A stretch of 64,000 nucleotides of DNA from Chryseobacterium aquifrigidense (GCF_006716485.1 NZ_VFPD01000003.1:391616-455615), one strand, 5' to 3'; counted from the first letter of the stretch, positions 23,612 to 32,316 are shown. Translations and numbers: made by a program. Notes: generated from the letters alone by a model not told the origin.

Positions 23612-25171
23612 TTAATTAGAAAATTCTATCAATTCTTCTTTTTTGGAATTGTAAATTTTATATTCTAAATATTTAAAAGAATCCCTTGGAACAATGGTTA
23701 CCCACTTTTTGTATTTGATAAACCATTTCATCTGGATACTTTTAATGCCTTTTGTAAGGTAGGCTTCCACAAATGGGTGTACATGCAGGTAGATTTTTCC
23801 TTTTTCTTTCTGCAGGATGTTTCTTAAAGTTTCACCCATTCTTTCCACGATAACAATAGGAGCTACAATTTCTCCGTCTTTGTTCGGGTTTTCTTCTTTG
23901 GTGTCGATCTGTTTTTCCGGACGGTTTCTTTGTCTGGTGATCTGGATCAGACCAAATTTACTTGGAGGAAGGATTTTATGGCGCGCTTTGTCACGCTTCA
24001 TTTCCTCTTTCAGATGCTCGTAAAGATCTCTTCTGTGATCAGAATTCGGCATATCTATGAAATCGATAACGATGATACCTCCCATATCGCGGAGGCGAAG
24101 TTGTCTTGCGATTTCTGTAGCAGCCATTTTGTTCACTTTCAGTGCATGCTCTTTGTTGACAGCAGTTCCGGTAGTAATATTGTTTCCGGAGTTGACATCT
24201 ACTACGTGAAGTGCTTCTGTGTGTTCAATAACAAGATAAGCTCCTTTGGAACTCGGAATGTTTACATGTTTTCCGAAGCTCTGTTTAAGCTGTTTTTCAA
24301 CATTGTAATATTCCAGAAGTGGAATATGAGAATCATAAAACTGGACAATATTTTTCTTTTCAGGCGCAATTACTTCAATGTAATTTTTCATTTCGTTCAC
24401 CATTTGCTCGTCGTCGCAGATGATATTCACGAAGTCCTGATTAAAATTGTCTCTTAGAATAGCTGAAGCTTTGTCTTCTTCGCTTAAAACTTTAGACGGA
24501 ACTTTATTTCTCTGGATGTTTTTGAAAGTGCTTTCCCACTTCTGAACCAGCTGGTTCATGTCATTATGCAGGTCTGCAACTTTTTTTCCTTCTGCTACCG
24601 TTCTGATGATCACTCCGAATCCTTCAGGCTTAATGCTGTCGATAAGGGTTCTCAGTCTTTCTTTTTCCTCAGAGCTTCTGATCTTTTTGGAAATAGAAAC
24701 TTTATTGTCAAAAGGAATTAAAACCAGGAAACGTCCTGTTAAAGAAATCTGGGTAGAGATTCTTGGACCTTTGGTAGAGATAGGTTCTTTGGTAATTTGT
24801 AACAGAACTAAATCGTCCTTGGCAATTACTTTGTCTACCGTTCCGTTTTTGTCTATTTCGGGTTGTATCTCGAAATTTTTTAAGCTCGAAGTGCTTTGTT
24901 TTTTAGAAATAGTATCTTTTAAAAACTTTCTGTACGTAAGATACTGAGGGCCCAGATCCTGGTAATGCAGAAATGCATCTTTGTCATATCCGATATTGAC
25001 GAATGCTGCATTCAGATTGGGTGCCAGTTTTTTTACTTTTCCTATAAACAGATCTCCAACTATAAAATCGCTTTTGTCTTCTTGCTCATGAAGTTCACAT
25101 AGTCTTCCGTCTTCCAGCAGCGCAATCTTTGTAAGATCATCTTCATGCGAAACTATTAGTTCTTTCTTCAT
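23612..25171 (-). CDS. rng: Ribonuclease E/G family endoribonuclease
   Basis: A 519-residue RNase of the RNase G type. Residues 35-125 form the S1-like RNA-binding domain (VGDLFIGKVKKLAPNLNAAFV, DKDAFLHYQDLG). The catalytic DNase-I-like part contains both metal-binding segments: ALHVVDVNSGNN and GGIIVIDFIDMPN. RNase E/G enzymes cut single-stranded AU-rich RNA and mature 16S rRNA. The place where the E. coli enzymes have the zinc-link CPxC (after ITRQRNRPE) here reads TKEENPNKDGE, without cysteine, so the zinc-mediated dimer contact is missing. Upstream on the same strand are the small basic peptide gene and HU. Confidence 0.93.
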   Translation of the reverse strand: MKKELIVSHEDDLTKIALLEDGRLCELHEQEDKSDFIVGDLFIGKVKKLAPNLNAAFVNIGYDKDAFLHYQDLGPQYLTYRKFLKDTISKKQSTSSLKNFEIQPEIDKNGTVDKVIAKDDLVLLQITKEPISTKGPRISTQISLTGRFLVLIPFDNKVSISKKIRSSEEKERLRTLIDSIKPEGFGVIIRTVAEGKKVADLHNDMNQLVQKWESTFKNIQRNKVPSKVLSEEDKASAILRDNFNQDFVNIICDDEQMVNEMKNYIEVIAPEKKNIVQFYDSHIPLLEYYNVEKQLKQSFGKHVNIPSSKGAYLVIEHTEALHVVDVNSGNNITTGTAVNKEHALKVNKMAATEIARQLRLRDMGGIIVIDFIDMPNSDHRRDLYEHLKEEMKRDKARHKILPPSKFGLIQITRQRNRPEKQIDTKEENPNKDGEIVAPIVIVERMGETLRNILQKEKGKIYLHVHPFVEAYLTKGIKSIQMKWFIKYKKWVTIVPRDSFKYLEYKIYNSKKEELIEFSN

Positions 25172-25406
25172 TTTTTAATAAGATAAAATTGTTAAGATTA
25201 TAGGAAGTGGATGTTTTTTATCGATTAATTCATCTATTAAATATAAGGATTTTGAATGAAAATCATTATATGTTTATTAAAATAATATTTGAAACCCTCC
25301 GTTTTCCGCGGAATCTTATAGTTGCAAACAAAAATATAGTTAGTGAACTTTAAAAATTTAAATCCACCAACTATATTATTATATTGTAAATCTCGAGAAA
25401 AAGAGA
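25172..25406. other. Gap between RNase E/G and the small basic gene
   Basis: A 235-base AT-rich spacer; no open reading frame or clear hairpin was found. It may hold the rng promoter but no perfect TAnnTTTG stands out on the minus strand. Confidence 0.3.
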
Positions 25407-25496
25407 TTATTTTTTCTTATGTCTGTTTGCTCTTCTTCTTTTCTTTCTTTTGTGAGTCGCAACCTTGTGTCTTTTTCTTTTCTTTCCGCTTGGCAT
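25407..25496 (-). CDS. 29-residue highly basic peptide, probably ribosome-associated
   Basis: A tiny gene easily missed: ATG at 25494-25496 (minus strand), stop 25407-25409. The peptide begins MPSGKKRKRHKVATHKRKK and is 20 Lys, Arg or His in 29 residues. Such composition and length are typical of small ribosomal proteins; the KxxxHKxKKRR pattern recalls the bS22/AURKAIP1-type C-terminal family, but I would not name it firmly. It sits between HU (43 bases away) and RNase E/G, a gene order I believe is conserved in Bacteroidota. A single intact frame with a non-random sequence supports reality, as AT-rich spacer would not encode so many Arg and Lys codons. Confidence 0.75.
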   Translation of the reverse strand: MPSGKKRKRHKVATHKRKKRRRANRHKKK

Positions 25497-25539
25497 AATT
25501 TTAATTTTTTAGTAACTAGTTAATATTCAGTTAATGTTC

Positions 25540-25830
25540 TTATTTTACTGCAACTTTAGTTTTTACTTTCTCAACAAAAGATTTTGATGGTTTGAAAGCA
25601 GGAATGTTATGAGCAGGAATCTCAATTGCAGTGTTTTTAGAAATATTTCTTCCTGTTTTAGCAGCTCTTGTTTTAATGATAAAAGATCCAAAACCTCTTA
25701 GATAAACGTTATCCCCATTATACATAGAAGTTCTGATCTCCTGCATAAAAGCTTCTACAACTTTCTGTGTTTCATTCTTTTCTGTTCCCAACTTATTTGA
25801 GATGGTGTTTACCAATTCTGCCTTTGTCAT
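25540..25830 (-). CDS. HU family DNA-binding protein
   Basis: A 96-residue histone-like protein. It starts MTKAELVNTISNKLGTEK, carries VYLRGFGSFIIKTRAAKTGRN (the beta-arm base with the conserved GFGSF) and IPAFKPSKSFVEKV at the C-terminus, as in HU/IHF. HU forms dimers that bend DNA and shape the nucleoid. A TAAATTTG -7 box at 25862-25869 with a TTG 21 bases before it gives a good promoter. The small basic gene follows and may be read from the same transcript. Confidence 0.93.
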   Translation of the reverse strand: MTKAELVNTISNKLGTEKNETQKVVEAFMQEIRTSMYNGDNVYLRGFGSFIIKTRAAKTGRNISKNTAIEIPAHNIPAFKPSKSFVEKVKTKVAVK

Positions 25831-25861
25831 TTCCTTATTTTAATTTTAAATTTTAGGTGTG

Positions 25862-25893
25862 CAAATTTAGTTAAAAAAATTGAATACTAGCAA
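25862..25893 (-). promoter_or_regulatory. Promoter of the HU gene
   Basis: On the minus strand: TTG at 25891-25893, a 21-base spacer, then TAAATTTG (25862-25869), which fits the Bacteroidota -33/-7 consensus. It lies 32 bases before the start codon. Confidence 0.65.
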
Positions 25894-26148
25894 ATTAGTG
25901 GCAAAATATTTTTATTCAAAGAGTTGGACTTTTTATGGATACACTAAATTAAGGTCGGGTGATGATAATTTAACAATAAAATAATACAGCCGGATAAAGG
26001 TACAAAAAATAGATGAACAAAATTTAATAAATGCTGGTTATAGCTGCCTTTAAAGCACTTTATAATCTTGAGCAGGATATGGTAAGATCCTCTTATCTAC
26101 CTTCATTCTTAAACCCGGATTACTTTTTTTAACCAAAATCAAATTTTT
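25894..26148. other. Gap between HU and the response regulator, no gene seen
   Basis: About 255 AT-rich bases; no reading frame above about 20 codons that looks coding and no clear hairpin terminator for the regulator gene. Confidence 0.3.
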
Positions 26149-26820
26149 TTATAAACTCGAATTATAATATCCGTTTTCTACACAGAAACGGATAAGATGA
26201 AGCTTTGTTTTTAATCCCAGTTTTTCTGTAAGCCTGTTGATATAGGTATCAATAGTCCTGGTGCTCAGATTAAGCTTTTCTGCAATTTCTTTATTGCTGA
26301 AACCTTCATAGCAGAATCTCATAAGCTGTATTTCTGATGGTGAAAGCTCTTCCTGTCCTTTCTTCTGCCTGTCCATATATTCCTGTACGGCAAGCGGTTG
26401 CTGCTCCCATTCTTTGGAATAAGCCTGGTAATCGAAGTCGTCAGATGCAATACTTCCTTTGATAATATCCTTTATAATAGTGCTTTTTTTCTGACAGTAA
26501 TAGATATTGGGAATCTTTGAAAGAATTTCAGCCATGTCCTCCTGATAAGTGCCGGAATAGGTGATGATAGGGGTTTCTGTATTGTTTTTTCTGATGTATT
26601 TAATGGCTTCAATTCCACTTAATACCGGCATGAAAAGTTCAATAATGAACACATCTTCCTGTCTTCTGTAGATTCTGTTTACCAGTTCATGCCCATTGTT
26701 ACAATCATTCAGAAGCATATAGAAAGGATTTTCCATAAGTGTTTTGATCATTATTTTTTTAAAATAAAAATCACTGTCAGCAATGGAAAAACGTACGGTA
26801 TTAGATAATATTTTACTCAT
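26149..26820 (-). CDS. LuxR-type response regulator with Glu at the phospho-acceptor site
   Basis: A 223-residue protein: receiver domain (residues 8-120) and a LuxR/NarL-type helix-turn-helix (LSPSEIQLMRFCYEGFSNKEI, LNLSTRTIDTYINRLTEKLG). Strand 1 keeps its acidic pair (IADSD), but the phosphorylation site, normally DxxMP, reads IIELFMPVLSG, so Glu replaces Asp; the Lys of strand 5 is visible in CQKKST. Glu often mimics the phosphorylated state, so this regulator may be constantly active or controlled by its level. It is transcribed divergently from the T6SSiii genes starting at 27001 with a shared 180-base gap, making it the best candidate to control them. Confidence 0.85.
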   Translation of the reverse strand: MSKILSNTVRFSIADSDFYFKKIMIKTLMENPFYMLLNDCNNGHELVNRIYRRQEDVFIIELFMPVLSGIEAIKYIRKNNTETPIITYSGTYQEDMAEILSKIPNIYYCQKKSTIIKDIIKGSIASDDFDYQAYSKEWEQQPLAVQEYMDRQKKGQEELSPSEIQLMRFCYEGFSNKEIAEKLNLSTRTIDTYINRLTEKLGLKTKLHLIRFCVENGYYNSSL

Positions 26821-27000
26821 TCTTAATATCGATTTGGCGAATGATATTTAAAATTTAGAGGTCTAATTTATGAAAAACTTATCAAAGTGAAAATTAATAT
26901 TAATTTAATCAGGGTTTTCACGAAACAGGCCTGGGGGAAATTACGTATTGTGCATAAAATTTTTTTTTTATATTTTCACAGGCCAAACAAATCGCAAATT
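26821..27000. promoter_or_regulatory. Shared divergent control region between the response regulator and tssO
   Basis: 180 bases with a T-run and a tatatttt segment near 26968-26978 that resembles a -7 box for tssO. The 21-bp-phased palindromes found before the hcp genes are not present here in recognisable form. Confidence 0.4.
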
Positions 27001-27537
27001 ATGTCTTCTAACAGGGAAAAAAAATTAAACAAATCTGACGTCAGAACGGGCATTTGGAAGTTTATTCTGTCATTTGCCGTTTTGTCAGTTGTATCTTTTG
27101 CTTGCTTATATCTCTTCTTTAAGAGTTATGATATACAGCGGGAGGGGATCAGCCGTGAAGCTGAAGCCTATAAAGAACTGATGCTTCGAAGTGACGTGCT
27201 TAAGGATCACATTGATGATATCTACGACAAAATGAACCAGCTTAGCATTAATAAGGTGGAGAATGAGGTATTTCTCAGAACCAGTATTATGGATAATGTG
27301 AGAGATGCTAAAAATATTATGGGTAAAGACAGTGTACAAAGCTTTAAACACTATGCTGTACTGATGAAACAGATTGTACCCATGATGACTTTAAAAGCCA
27401 AGATCATTGAAGTGGAGTATCAGAAGAAAACAGTTTTGAGAGATCTTGATGAATGTATGGGCAAGATCAAAGTGACCAATAATGAGCTGAGAAAAGACCC
27501 TACAAGAAATTTCACAGGAAGTAAAAGAAGAAGATAA
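27001..27537 (+). CDS. tssO: T6SSiii membrane protein TssO
   Basis: A 178-residue inner-membrane protein with one transmembrane segment (FILSFAVLSVVSFACLYLFFK, residues 22-42) and a periplasmic coiled-coil-rich part (SREAEAYKELMLRSDVLKDHI, DDIYDKMNQLS). It matches TssO, one of the extra core components (TssN to TssR) that define the Bacteroidota T6SS type iii and replace the TssJLM membrane complex. A longer in-frame reading from 26887 is rejected because ATG 27001 gives the usual short cytosolic tail. It starts a co-directional series with the next three genes. Confidence 0.78.
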   Translation: MSSNREKKLNKSDVRTGIWKFILSFAVLSVVSFACLYLFFKSYDIQREGISREAEAYKELMLRSDVLKDHIDDIYDKMNQLSINKVENEVFLRTSIMDNVRDAKNIMGKDSVQSFKHYAVLMKQIVPMMTLKAKIIEVEYQKKTVLRDLDECMGKIKVTNNELRKDPTRNFTGSKRRR

Positions 27538-27548
27538 AAAGAAAAGAT

Positions 27549-28073
27549 ATGCAAGGACAAATCACATTATCTAAGAAAGAAAGGCATTATCAGTTTTTTT
27601 ATTTAATACTGATGCTGGTAACTGCAATGTTATTTTTGGGAGTGATCTTTTTAAAAGGATTTGTATCTCCTTTTTCTGATGAAGACGTAAGAGGAATTCA
27701 GAATCTTGAGCAGAAAGCAGAATTTGAACAACATCAGAAAGTTGTTCTTCCCATCATGGACAGTACATATACCATGATTACCAAACTTACTGATGACGGA
27801 CCACAGCCTTTTATCGAAAACAATATCCAGCTGGGTGTTAACGATCTTAACAGCTATTTTAATAGTACAGACGTGGTGGATATCCGTAAAGATGCCTACC
27901 CGCAGATTGCAAAATTTTATAAAATGTATTTTGATGACAAAAAAGTCATTTCAACAACCTCTGAAGACATTAAAATTTTCCAGAAACAGGTAGATGAATG
28001 CAGAATCGGATTTAAAGATAAGCAAAATAAGCTCTATCAGCGCGAGCAGGATCTGAAAGCAAGAATGCAGTAA
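27549..28073 (+). CDS. Single-pass membrane protein of the T6SSiii cluster
   Basis: A 174-residue protein with a short cytosolic N-terminus (LSKKERHYQ), one transmembrane segment (FFYLILMLVTAMLFLGVIF, residues 16-34) and a periplasmic domain with helices (IQNLEQKAEFEQHQ, FQKQVDECRIGFKDKQNK). It is shaped like TssO and follows it by 11 bases, so it is probably TssP or another membrane core component; the exact letter cannot be fixed from sequence alone. Its periplasmic coiled-coil would fit a partner of TssO. Confidence 0.72.
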   Translation: MQGQITLSKKERHYQFFYLILMLVTAMLFLGVIFLKGFVSPFSDEDVRGIQNLEQKAEFEQHQKVVLPIMDSTYTMITKLTDDGPQPFIENNIQLGVNDLNSYFNSTDVVDIRKDAYPQIAKFYKMYFDDKKVISTTSEDIKIFQKQVDECRIGFKDKQNKLYQREQDLKARMQ

Positions 28074-28122
28074 GCAAATAAATACTAGGAATTTTAAATA
28101 AAACACATCACAATTACTAACT

Positions 28123-29034
28123 ATGAATTATTTTCAAAAGAACAAGAAAAACATTATTATCGGTGTTATTGCAACTTTGCTGATCGCAGCATTGGTTGCT
28201 CTGTGGCTGCAGAAAAAGGTAATACATTCAGCCGATGATATTGTTGGGGTGGTTTATCCGTCTTCATTGGCGGTGGGAGACACACTTTTATTCGAAGATA
28301 AAACCCAGTTTGCGAAAACCAAAAGATGGAATTTCGGAGATGGGACAACTTCAGATAAAAACAGTGGTATTCACTTCTATAATAAACCAGGATATTATCA
28401 GGTAAGTTTGATCGTTGACAACAAGTACACGAAATCTTTCCCTGTAATGGTAGGCGCAAGAAGCGTTCAGAAACCAAAAGATACTGCAACAGCAAAAACA
28501 ACCATCGAAGCTGTGAGCCAGGCCATGCAAAATGAAAATGTGACTTTCCGTGCCATTTCTGATGCAAAACAGTTTGCATGGAAATTCGGGGAATCCGGAA
28601 ATACAGATGCTAAGGATAAATTTACCATCTATTCCTATAAAAAACCCGGAGAATATCTGGTAACACTGTATACAGAACAAAGCCAGGATCCTATCTATCA
28701 CCGTATCAAAATTCTTCCGGCTTATGATGCTCTTGCAGAAGACGAAGTTTCAGTAGAAGACTCTTATGCAAAAGTAGATAATGATTTCAAATATCACCTG
28801 CAGCAGATTGCTAACGGAAACAGCTTCAACATGCATTACAATTACCTGTTGAAAACCTATCTGTGTAACAATGAAAATACTGTTGTAAAAGTAAATGACA
28901 GCAAAGTAAATAATTTTTACATGTATTGCGCAGGCCTTCAGTTTGACAAAAATACAGTGATCCAGACGGTAAAAGTAAATCTGGATGACACGCAAAACTG
29001 TGTAACTAAAGTAGATATTAATCAAAGCAAATAA
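28123..29034 (+). CDS. PKD-domain membrane protein of the T6SSiii cluster
   Basis: A 303-residue protein anchored by one transmembrane segment (NIIIGVIATLLIAALVALWL, residues 10-29). The periplasmic part has two PKD-like folds: KRWNFGDGTTSDKNSGIHFY near residue 70 (a classic WNFGDGT motif) and FAWKFGESGNTDAKDKFTIY near 152. PKD domains mediate protein contacts. Its position between the tssO-like and tssR genes fits TssP or TssQ of T6SSiii. It begins 49 bases after the preceding gene and ends 47 bases before tssR. Confidence 0.75.
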   Translation: MNYFQKNKKNIIIGVIATLLIAALVALWLQKKVIHSADDIVGVVYPSSLAVGDTLLFEDKTQFAKTKRWNFGDGTTSDKNSGIHFYNKPGYYQVSLIVDNKYTKSFPVMVGARSVQKPKDTATAKTTIEAVSQAMQNENVTFRAISDAKQFAWKFGESGNTDAKDKFTIYSYKKPGEYLVTLYTEQSQDPIYHRIKILPAYDALAEDEVSVEDSYAKVDNDFKYHLQQIANGNSFNMHYNYLLKTYLCNNENTVVKVNDSKVNNFYMYCAGLQFDKNTVIQTVKVNLDDTQNCVTKVDINQSK

Positions 29035-29081
29035 TTTCGTCCGGTCTTACGGATGTGCCAATCATAAAAAGATTAAATAGG

Positions 29082-31487
29082 ATGAAAAATAAATTTCCTC
29101 TAGCAGCATATTATATAGGGTTATCAGTATTATTGACGAGTTGCCAGGTAAAACTGCCGTCAAAGAAAACCCCGGAGCCTTCACAATATGGGCAGGTGGA
29201 TGCTTCCCCTGTCGTTAACGGATACCCAAAAAAGTCAGTTCCATGGATTGTTATTTCAGACAGATCAAGGAATACGGCTTATTTGGATAAAGATGATGAG
29301 AAGTCTTACAAAGAAGTGAAATTCCTTGAACCTTTAATGGTTTTAAAACATAGAGACGGAATGGTAAAAGTAGCGGAATATGTTCCGGATGCTTTAATGA
29401 AGAAAGTCTCGTCAAAATCTGTCAAAACATATGGCTGGATCCAGGAGTCTGATCTCCTTCTTTGGAATAATGCTCTGAAAAGCGAAAAAACAGGGTATCC
29501 TGTAAGAGTAGCCGTAGTACCTAATAACAGCGAAGTCATCAGAAATGCTGAAAGGTACTATAAAAATGACTCTATTATGGTGTTTAATTCACCAAGTCTT
29601 ATTGAGACAGCCAATGTAAAAATTCCTAACGGACAGATTGTATATGTATACAAGATGGCTGAAAATAACAAACGTTTCCTGGTAGGTAAAAAACCGTCTG
29701 TGGATATGGACAGCATCAACAAAGGTCTTTACGGATGGGTAAGTTCAAACGTAATTTCAAGCTGGGGAGAACGTTCTGCTATCAAGCTTAAAAATACAAC
29801 AGGAATTACCGATACAACACTGGGGATTCATGAAGGACATCCAGGCGGATCTGCTTCAGATGCTGATAATAAAACGGCTGTTCTTCTTACGGATGTAAAT
29901 AAGAGAACGCCGCTGGAAAATATCTTCCCGGTAAATCTTCCTTTAGAAGAAACTCCAACTCCTGATTCAAAGACAAAATACTTCACCAATATTTTAGATT
30001 ACAGCAAGAACTTTGTTTCCAATGTATTAGGTGAACCTATTTATTTTGACCGTTACCGAGAGATTACGGAAAGAGATAAAAATATCAATATTGTTTTTGC
30101 ATTAGATGTAAGTGCAGCCAATGCGCCTTATGCACCTATTGTAAAATCACTTTTACAGGATCTTCAGCTTAGATTTGAAAAACCATCGTATTTTAATAAT
30201 GTTAAATATGGTGTGGTTTTATACAAAAACAATCCATGTGGAGAAAATATCTCTGTGTCTAACTTAAGTACAGATTACAGTAAGATTACCACATTTATTG
30301 ATCAGAAAACCAATGAAATGAACTGTGCAAGCACTACCGGTTATCAGCCGGTAGGAGAGGCTCTTACAGCAGCAGGAAACCTTCTTTCAAATGTTTCTGA
30401 TGAAACCAATATTGTGGTGACTGTAGGTACTTCTGCCAACCAAAGCGGAAATATGTACAGTGTCATCAGCTCGTTGACACAGGCTCAGGCAAGGCTAATC
30501 ATGTTCCAGACCAGTGCAAGATCATCTGATACTTACAATGATTTTGTATTGATGGCTGAAAATGTGGTAACCAATACAGCGAAAAATATTGCTGAACTTA
30601 AAAAGCAGAAGATCATTAACCAATATGATGTTTTGACCAAGAACAACTTCAGCCTTGTAGAAGGAGATACCGGATTCTTCTCTTTAGCTTATCCTAAACA
30701 GAGTATGTCTCAGGGATTTGTTATCTTCCCTAAAAAAGGAGACATTACCACTCCGGGATACCTGAAAAAATCTGTTGACAGCCTTATTGCACAGGTGACT
30801 TTGGATAATCAGACTGTTGATAAATCTCTTAATGAATATTTCCATTCATCCGTAGGAGCAGGAAGAACAGATGTAGATTTAAAATATAAATATCTGTACC
30901 CGGGACTTACCAATCCGGTTTCTGCCGGAATTGCAGCACAGCTGATCAACTATGGAAGCCCATTCCTTGTGAAAGGGTATATTCCAAAAGAGCTGAAAGA
31001 TTTTACGCCGGGAATAGAAAAGGGAATCCTTATTTCTGAATCGGAATATGATAACTTAAAAGCTTTCTATACGGAAGTTTACAGAAATACTCAGGCCGAC
31101 CGTGCAGACTTTAATCAGGCAAGAGCAGTGAAAGAGTATGTAAAGCTATTGAAGAAGTATAATCCTACGATAAAATTCTTAGATAAAGGAGCGCTTTATG
31201 AGCTGCCAATGTCTTACGCAATCGGAATGAGTACAGGATTTGACCTTTCTGAAGAAGAATTGATGGCCAAATATAAACTGAAAGGTTGGAAAAAATCAAA
31301 AGTTGTACCTGGTGAAACAGTAAAAAATTATTTCCAGCACTATAAGAACTTAGCAGACAGAATGCTTGCCAACAGAAATAACCCGGCTGTAAAAATTCAG
31401 CAGAACGGACAAACCTTCTACTGGCTTAATGAGTACTTTACCCCATCAAGAATTCCAACAGAACAACCGGAATATACAAAACATTAA
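29082..31487 (+). CDS. tssR: T6SSiii outer lipoprotein TssR
   Basis: An 801-residue lipoprotein. The leader KFPLAAYYIGLSVLLTSC gives a lipobox Cys at about residue 22, so it is probably in the outer membrane. An N-terminal region contains SH3-like repeats (VPWIVISDRSRNTAYLDKD, VKVAEYVPDAL), followed by a von Willebrand A-like domain (NINIVFALDVSAANAPYAP, then TTGYQPVGEALTAAGNLL) and a large C-terminal part. This matches TssR, specific to T6SSiii, which bridges the membrane complex to the outer envelope. ATG 29082 is chosen because the lipobox then stands at the right distance; an in-frame start at 29055 exists. Followed by a terminator. Confidence 0.82.
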   Translation: MKNKFPLAAYYIGLSVLLTSCQVKLPSKKTPEPSQYGQVDASPVVNGYPKKSVPWIVISDRSRNTAYLDKDDEKSYKEVKFLEPLMVLKHRDGMVKVAEYVPDALMKKVSSKSVKTYGWIQESDLLLWNNALKSEKTGYPVRVAVVPNNSEVIRNAERYYKNDSIMVFNSPSLIETANVKIPNGQIVYVYKMAENNKRFLVGKKPSVDMDSINKGLYGWVSSNVISSWGERSAIKLKNTTGITDTTLGIHEGHPGGSASDADNKTAVLLTDVNKRTPLENIFPVNLPLEETPTPDSKTKYFTNILDYSKNFVSNVLGEPIYFDRYREITERDKNINIVFALDVSAANAPYAPIVKSLLQDLQLRFEKPSYFNNVKYGVVLYKNNPCGENISVSNLSTDYSKITTFIDQKTNEMNCASTTGYQPVGEALTAAGNLLSNVSDETNIVVTVGTSANQSGNMYSVISSLTQAQARLIMFQTSARSSDTYNDFVLMAENVVTNTAKNIAELKKQKIINQYDVLTKNNFSLVEGDTGFFSLAYPKQSMSQGFVIFPKKGDITTPGYLKKSVDSLIAQVTLDNQTVDKSLNEYFHSSVGAGRTDVDLKYKYLYPGLTNPVSAGIAAQLINYGSPFLVKGYIPKELKDFTPGIEKGILISESEYDNLKAFYTEVYRNTQADRADFNQARAVKEYVKLLKKYNPTIKFLDKGALYELPMSYAIGMSTGFDLSEEELMAKYKLKGWKKSKVVPGETVKNYFQHYKNLADRMLANRNNPAVKIQQNGQTFYWLNEYFTPSRIPTEQPEYTKH

Positions 31488-31507
31488 GAAATTCATTTTA
31501 TGATATC

Positions 31508-31538
31508 AAAAGCAGGAGTATAGACTTCTGCTTTTTTT
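31508..31538 (+). terminator. Terminator after tssR
   Basis: Arms aaaagcagga (31508-31517) and ttctgctttt (31526-31535), one G-U pair, 8-nt loop, followed by T residues. It closes the tssO-tssR unit. Confidence 0.75.
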
Positions 31539-31696
31539 GTAGTATAAAGACAAATCAACAAACCTTAAATCTTAAATTTTTAAACTTTGAATCCTTATAT
31601 TTCTCTTTTATGTGTAAAAATATTTTTTATCCAAAAACTGAGATATAATTTAAAACATTGTGTTAATGGATGTTATAGTGTGGTTCGTAAATCCAT

Positions 31697-31735
31697 TGTC
31701 GTAGAATTACGACAACAAATCGTAGAACTACTACA
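31697..31735. promoter_or_regulatory. Two 21-bp-phased palindromic operators before hcp copy 1
   Basis: Site A TGTCGTA-GAAT-TACGACA (31697-31714) and site B TCGTAGAACTACTACA (31720-31735) have cores gtagaattac and gtagaactac whose centres are 31705.5 and 31726.5, exactly 21 bp apart. The site B centre is 57.5 bp before the start of the -7 box. The same geometry occurs at the other two hcp genes. Confidence 0.75.
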
Positions 31736-31783
31736 AAATCTCAGATTTATAGGGAAAAGTTTTTTTTAGCCGAAAAGAGCCTC

Positions 31784-31791
31784 TATATTTG
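31784..31791 (+). promoter_or_regulatory. -7 element of hcp copy 1
   Basis: TATATTTG, a perfect TAnnTTTG, 52 bases before ATG 31844. A T-run lies at the -33 position. Confidence 0.7.
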
Positions 31792-31843
31792 CTAACACAA
31801 TCACCGAATCACAAAATATTACTAACGATTAAATTTACTAATC

Positions 31844-32251
31844 ATGGCCGAAAGAAATTCAAGAGGAATCTTAAAATTCAATAATGGAGAAGGGCAGAAG
31901 CTGTTAAAAATGAATTACAGCGTATCAAGATCTACAGACGTTTCAGGACGTGTAGCATCAGATCCTTCTAACGCATTAATCAAGGTTACAGTAGAGGCTA
32001 CTGAAAAATCAGACATCCTTGAAAGCTTACTAAACGGTAAATATAAGCCCACAGTAGGAGAAATTACTTTCAATAAGTCTCACGAAGAAGGAACATTGAT
32101 TACACTGAACTGGCAAAACGGATATGTGATCCAGCATCAGGTAGACTTTGACGCAATTGACAGCAACAGTATGCTGATCAGCTTCGTCATCAGTGCTGAA
32201 ACAATTGACTACGGTACTTCTCAATACGCTGGGCTATGGCCATCCAGCTAA
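31844..32251 (+). CDS. tssD: T6SSiii Hcp tube protein TssD, copy 1
   Basis: A 135-residue Hcp-type protein of the Bacteroidota T6SSiii TssD family. Hcp hexamers stack into the inner tube, with VgrG at its tip, and can carry cargo. It is nearly identical to copies at 41267 and 47399; differences are Asn89, Gln91 and Gln99 (Lys, Glu, Glu in the others) and a C-terminus ending LWPSS without the final Gly-Lys. These changes turn two acidic positions neutral, perhaps altering subunit contacts or cargo. No signal peptide, as expected. A terminator separates it from the vgrG gene. Confidence 0.88.
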   Translation: MAERNSRGILKFNNGEGQKLLKMNYSVSRSTDVSGRVASDPSNALIKVTVEATEKSDILESLLNGKYKPTVGEITFNKSHEEGTLITLNWQNGYVIQHQVDFDAIDSNSMLISFVISAETIDYGTSQYAGLWPSS

Positions 32252-32284
32252 AATTTACACACATTATCAACATTCATAAGAAAG

Positions 32285-32316
32285 AAGACTGTCCCTATTT
32301 AAGACGGTCTTTTTTT
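32285..32316 (+). terminator. Terminator after hcp copy 1
   Basis: aagactgtc (32285-32293) pairs with gacggtctt (32303-32311, one G-U) followed by a T-run. It should raise hcp mRNA over downstream vgrG. Confidence 0.75.

Noticed and set aside
23930..24947. Plus-strand reading frames opposite the RNase E/G gene
   Set aside because: They are antisense shadows of a well-supported gene and have no recognisable domains.
26821..27000. The phased TCGTA palindromes in front of tssO
   Set aside because: I looked for them in the divergent gap and found only weak ttacgta-like fragments without the 21-bp spacing.
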